The notes under the pieces: generated by a model
Databases searched by the model: none
Told to the model about the DNA's origin: nothing
What the model saw: only the letters and a program-made list of their open reading frames with translations
Part shown: one piece after another, positions 5,861-6,058 of the stretch
Layout: each line of letters starts with the position of its first letter
Numbering within the stretch: position 1 is the first letter of the stretch
Source of the DNA: an uncultured Oxalobacteraceae bacterium
GTDB taxonomy: Bacteria; Pseudomonadota; Gammaproteobacteria; Burkholderiales; Burkholderiaceae
Length of the DNA: 6,058 bases
Direction: 5' to 3'
NCBI GenBank assembly: GCA_946479705.1
Contig: CAMLHI010000132.1
Coordinates: forward strand, 1 to 6,058
Position numbers and translations under genes: made by a program

Positions 5861-6058
5861 AGAGCGGCTCCGTCTCGAGATCGGCACGTTCGCGCGCGGC
5901 CAGCAGCCCGGCATAGCGGCGCATCAGCTGCGGCATGATGTGCTTCCATTCGTACTGTTCGCAGGCCTTGTGCCGGGCCGCCTGCGAGCGCGCTTCCAGC
6001 CCTTGCGCGTACACGGCGTCGATGCCGGCGCACAGGCTGGCCGCGCTGTTGGGTTCGA
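5847..6058 (-). CDS. Glycosyltransferase C-terminus (5' part outside window)
   Basis: An open minus-strand frame runs in from the right edge (first full codon at 6056) and ends at TGA 5847-5849, giving 69 residues. It starts EPNSAASLCAGIDAVYAQ and continues through an amphipathic segment to YEWKHIMPQLMRRYAGLL. This matches the closing part of GT-B (family 4) glycosyltransferases: the end of the nucleotide-sugar-binding region, then the C-terminal helices with the aromatic-Trp ...RLL..Y pattern. The catalytic parts lie outside the window, so family and sugar are inferred from the tail alone. The stop overlaps the deacetylase GTG start by 14 bp, so the two are probably an operon acting on the same cell-surface or exported glycan. 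No Met-initiated version exists in the window because the start is beyond the edge. Confidence 0.72.
   Translation of the reverse strand, partial: EPNSAASLCAGIDAVYAQGLEARSQAARHKACEQYEWKHIMPQLMRRYAGLLAARERADLETEPLCVPE
5868..5871 (-). promoter_or_regulatory. Ribosome binding site supporting the deacetylase GTG start
   Basis: On the minus strand GGAG is followed by seven bases and then GTG at 5860. The site lies inside the last codons of the upstream glycosyltransferase-like gene, whose TGA ends at 5847, an arrangement that suggests translational coupling. Confidence 0.55.

Noticed and set aside
1..6058. CRISPR array, tRNA/rRNA, toxin-antitoxin or defence cluster
   Set aside because: No regularly spaced repeats, RNA-gene motifs or matching protein families were found. 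Every open frame with convincing coding character is otherwise explained.

Overview
The window is GC-rich, tightly packed bacterial chromosomal DNA. It holds three complete protein genes, two partial ones cut by the window edges, and one repeat-bearing intergenic region of about 510 bp. The mix of genes (a receiver-PAS-GGDEF-EAL regulator, an Ntn-type penicillin-acylase relative, a Cys-pair lipoprotein, and a glycosyltransferase followed by a DUF2334 deacetylase), the strong G/C third-position bias and the GGGGTCAG-type inverted repeat suggest a betaproteobacterium, perhaps Oxalobacteraceae (Massilia/Duganella/Janthinobacterium-like). That placement is inference from style; there is no marker gene.

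Layout from left to right. From 1 to 1898 (+) runs the 3' part of a large c-di-GMP turnover protein whose receiver domain is cut by the left edge; both its GGDEF and EAL halves keep their signature residues. Nine bases later, and convergent with it, a penicillin acylase family precursor is encoded at 1908-4304 (-), with a membrane or signal segment, the Gly-Ser autoprocessing site and a His at beta position 23. From 4305 to 4815 lies a divergent intergenic region with a 109-bp element bounded by perfect 20-bp inverted repeats, smaller palindromes, and leader sequence for the next gene. From 4816 to 5097 (+) is a 93-residue lipoprotein. From 4997 to 5860 (-) is a DUF2334/polysaccharide-deacetylase-like enzyme whose 3' end runs 101 bp antisense into the lipoprotein gene. 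It is preceded, with a 14-bp overlap, by the last 69 codons of a glycosyltransferase-like protein (5847-6058, -) that continues past the right edge.

The genes do not form one pathway. The glycosyltransferase and deacetylase look translationally coupled and probably act together on a surface glycan. The other genes are separate transcription units in alternating orientation. I found no CRISPR array, RNA gene, toxin-antitoxin pair, phage module or obviously new multi-gene system. The most unusual features are the 109-bp inverted-repeat element with its nested palindromes, and the long convergent overlap between the lipoprotein and deacetylase genes.
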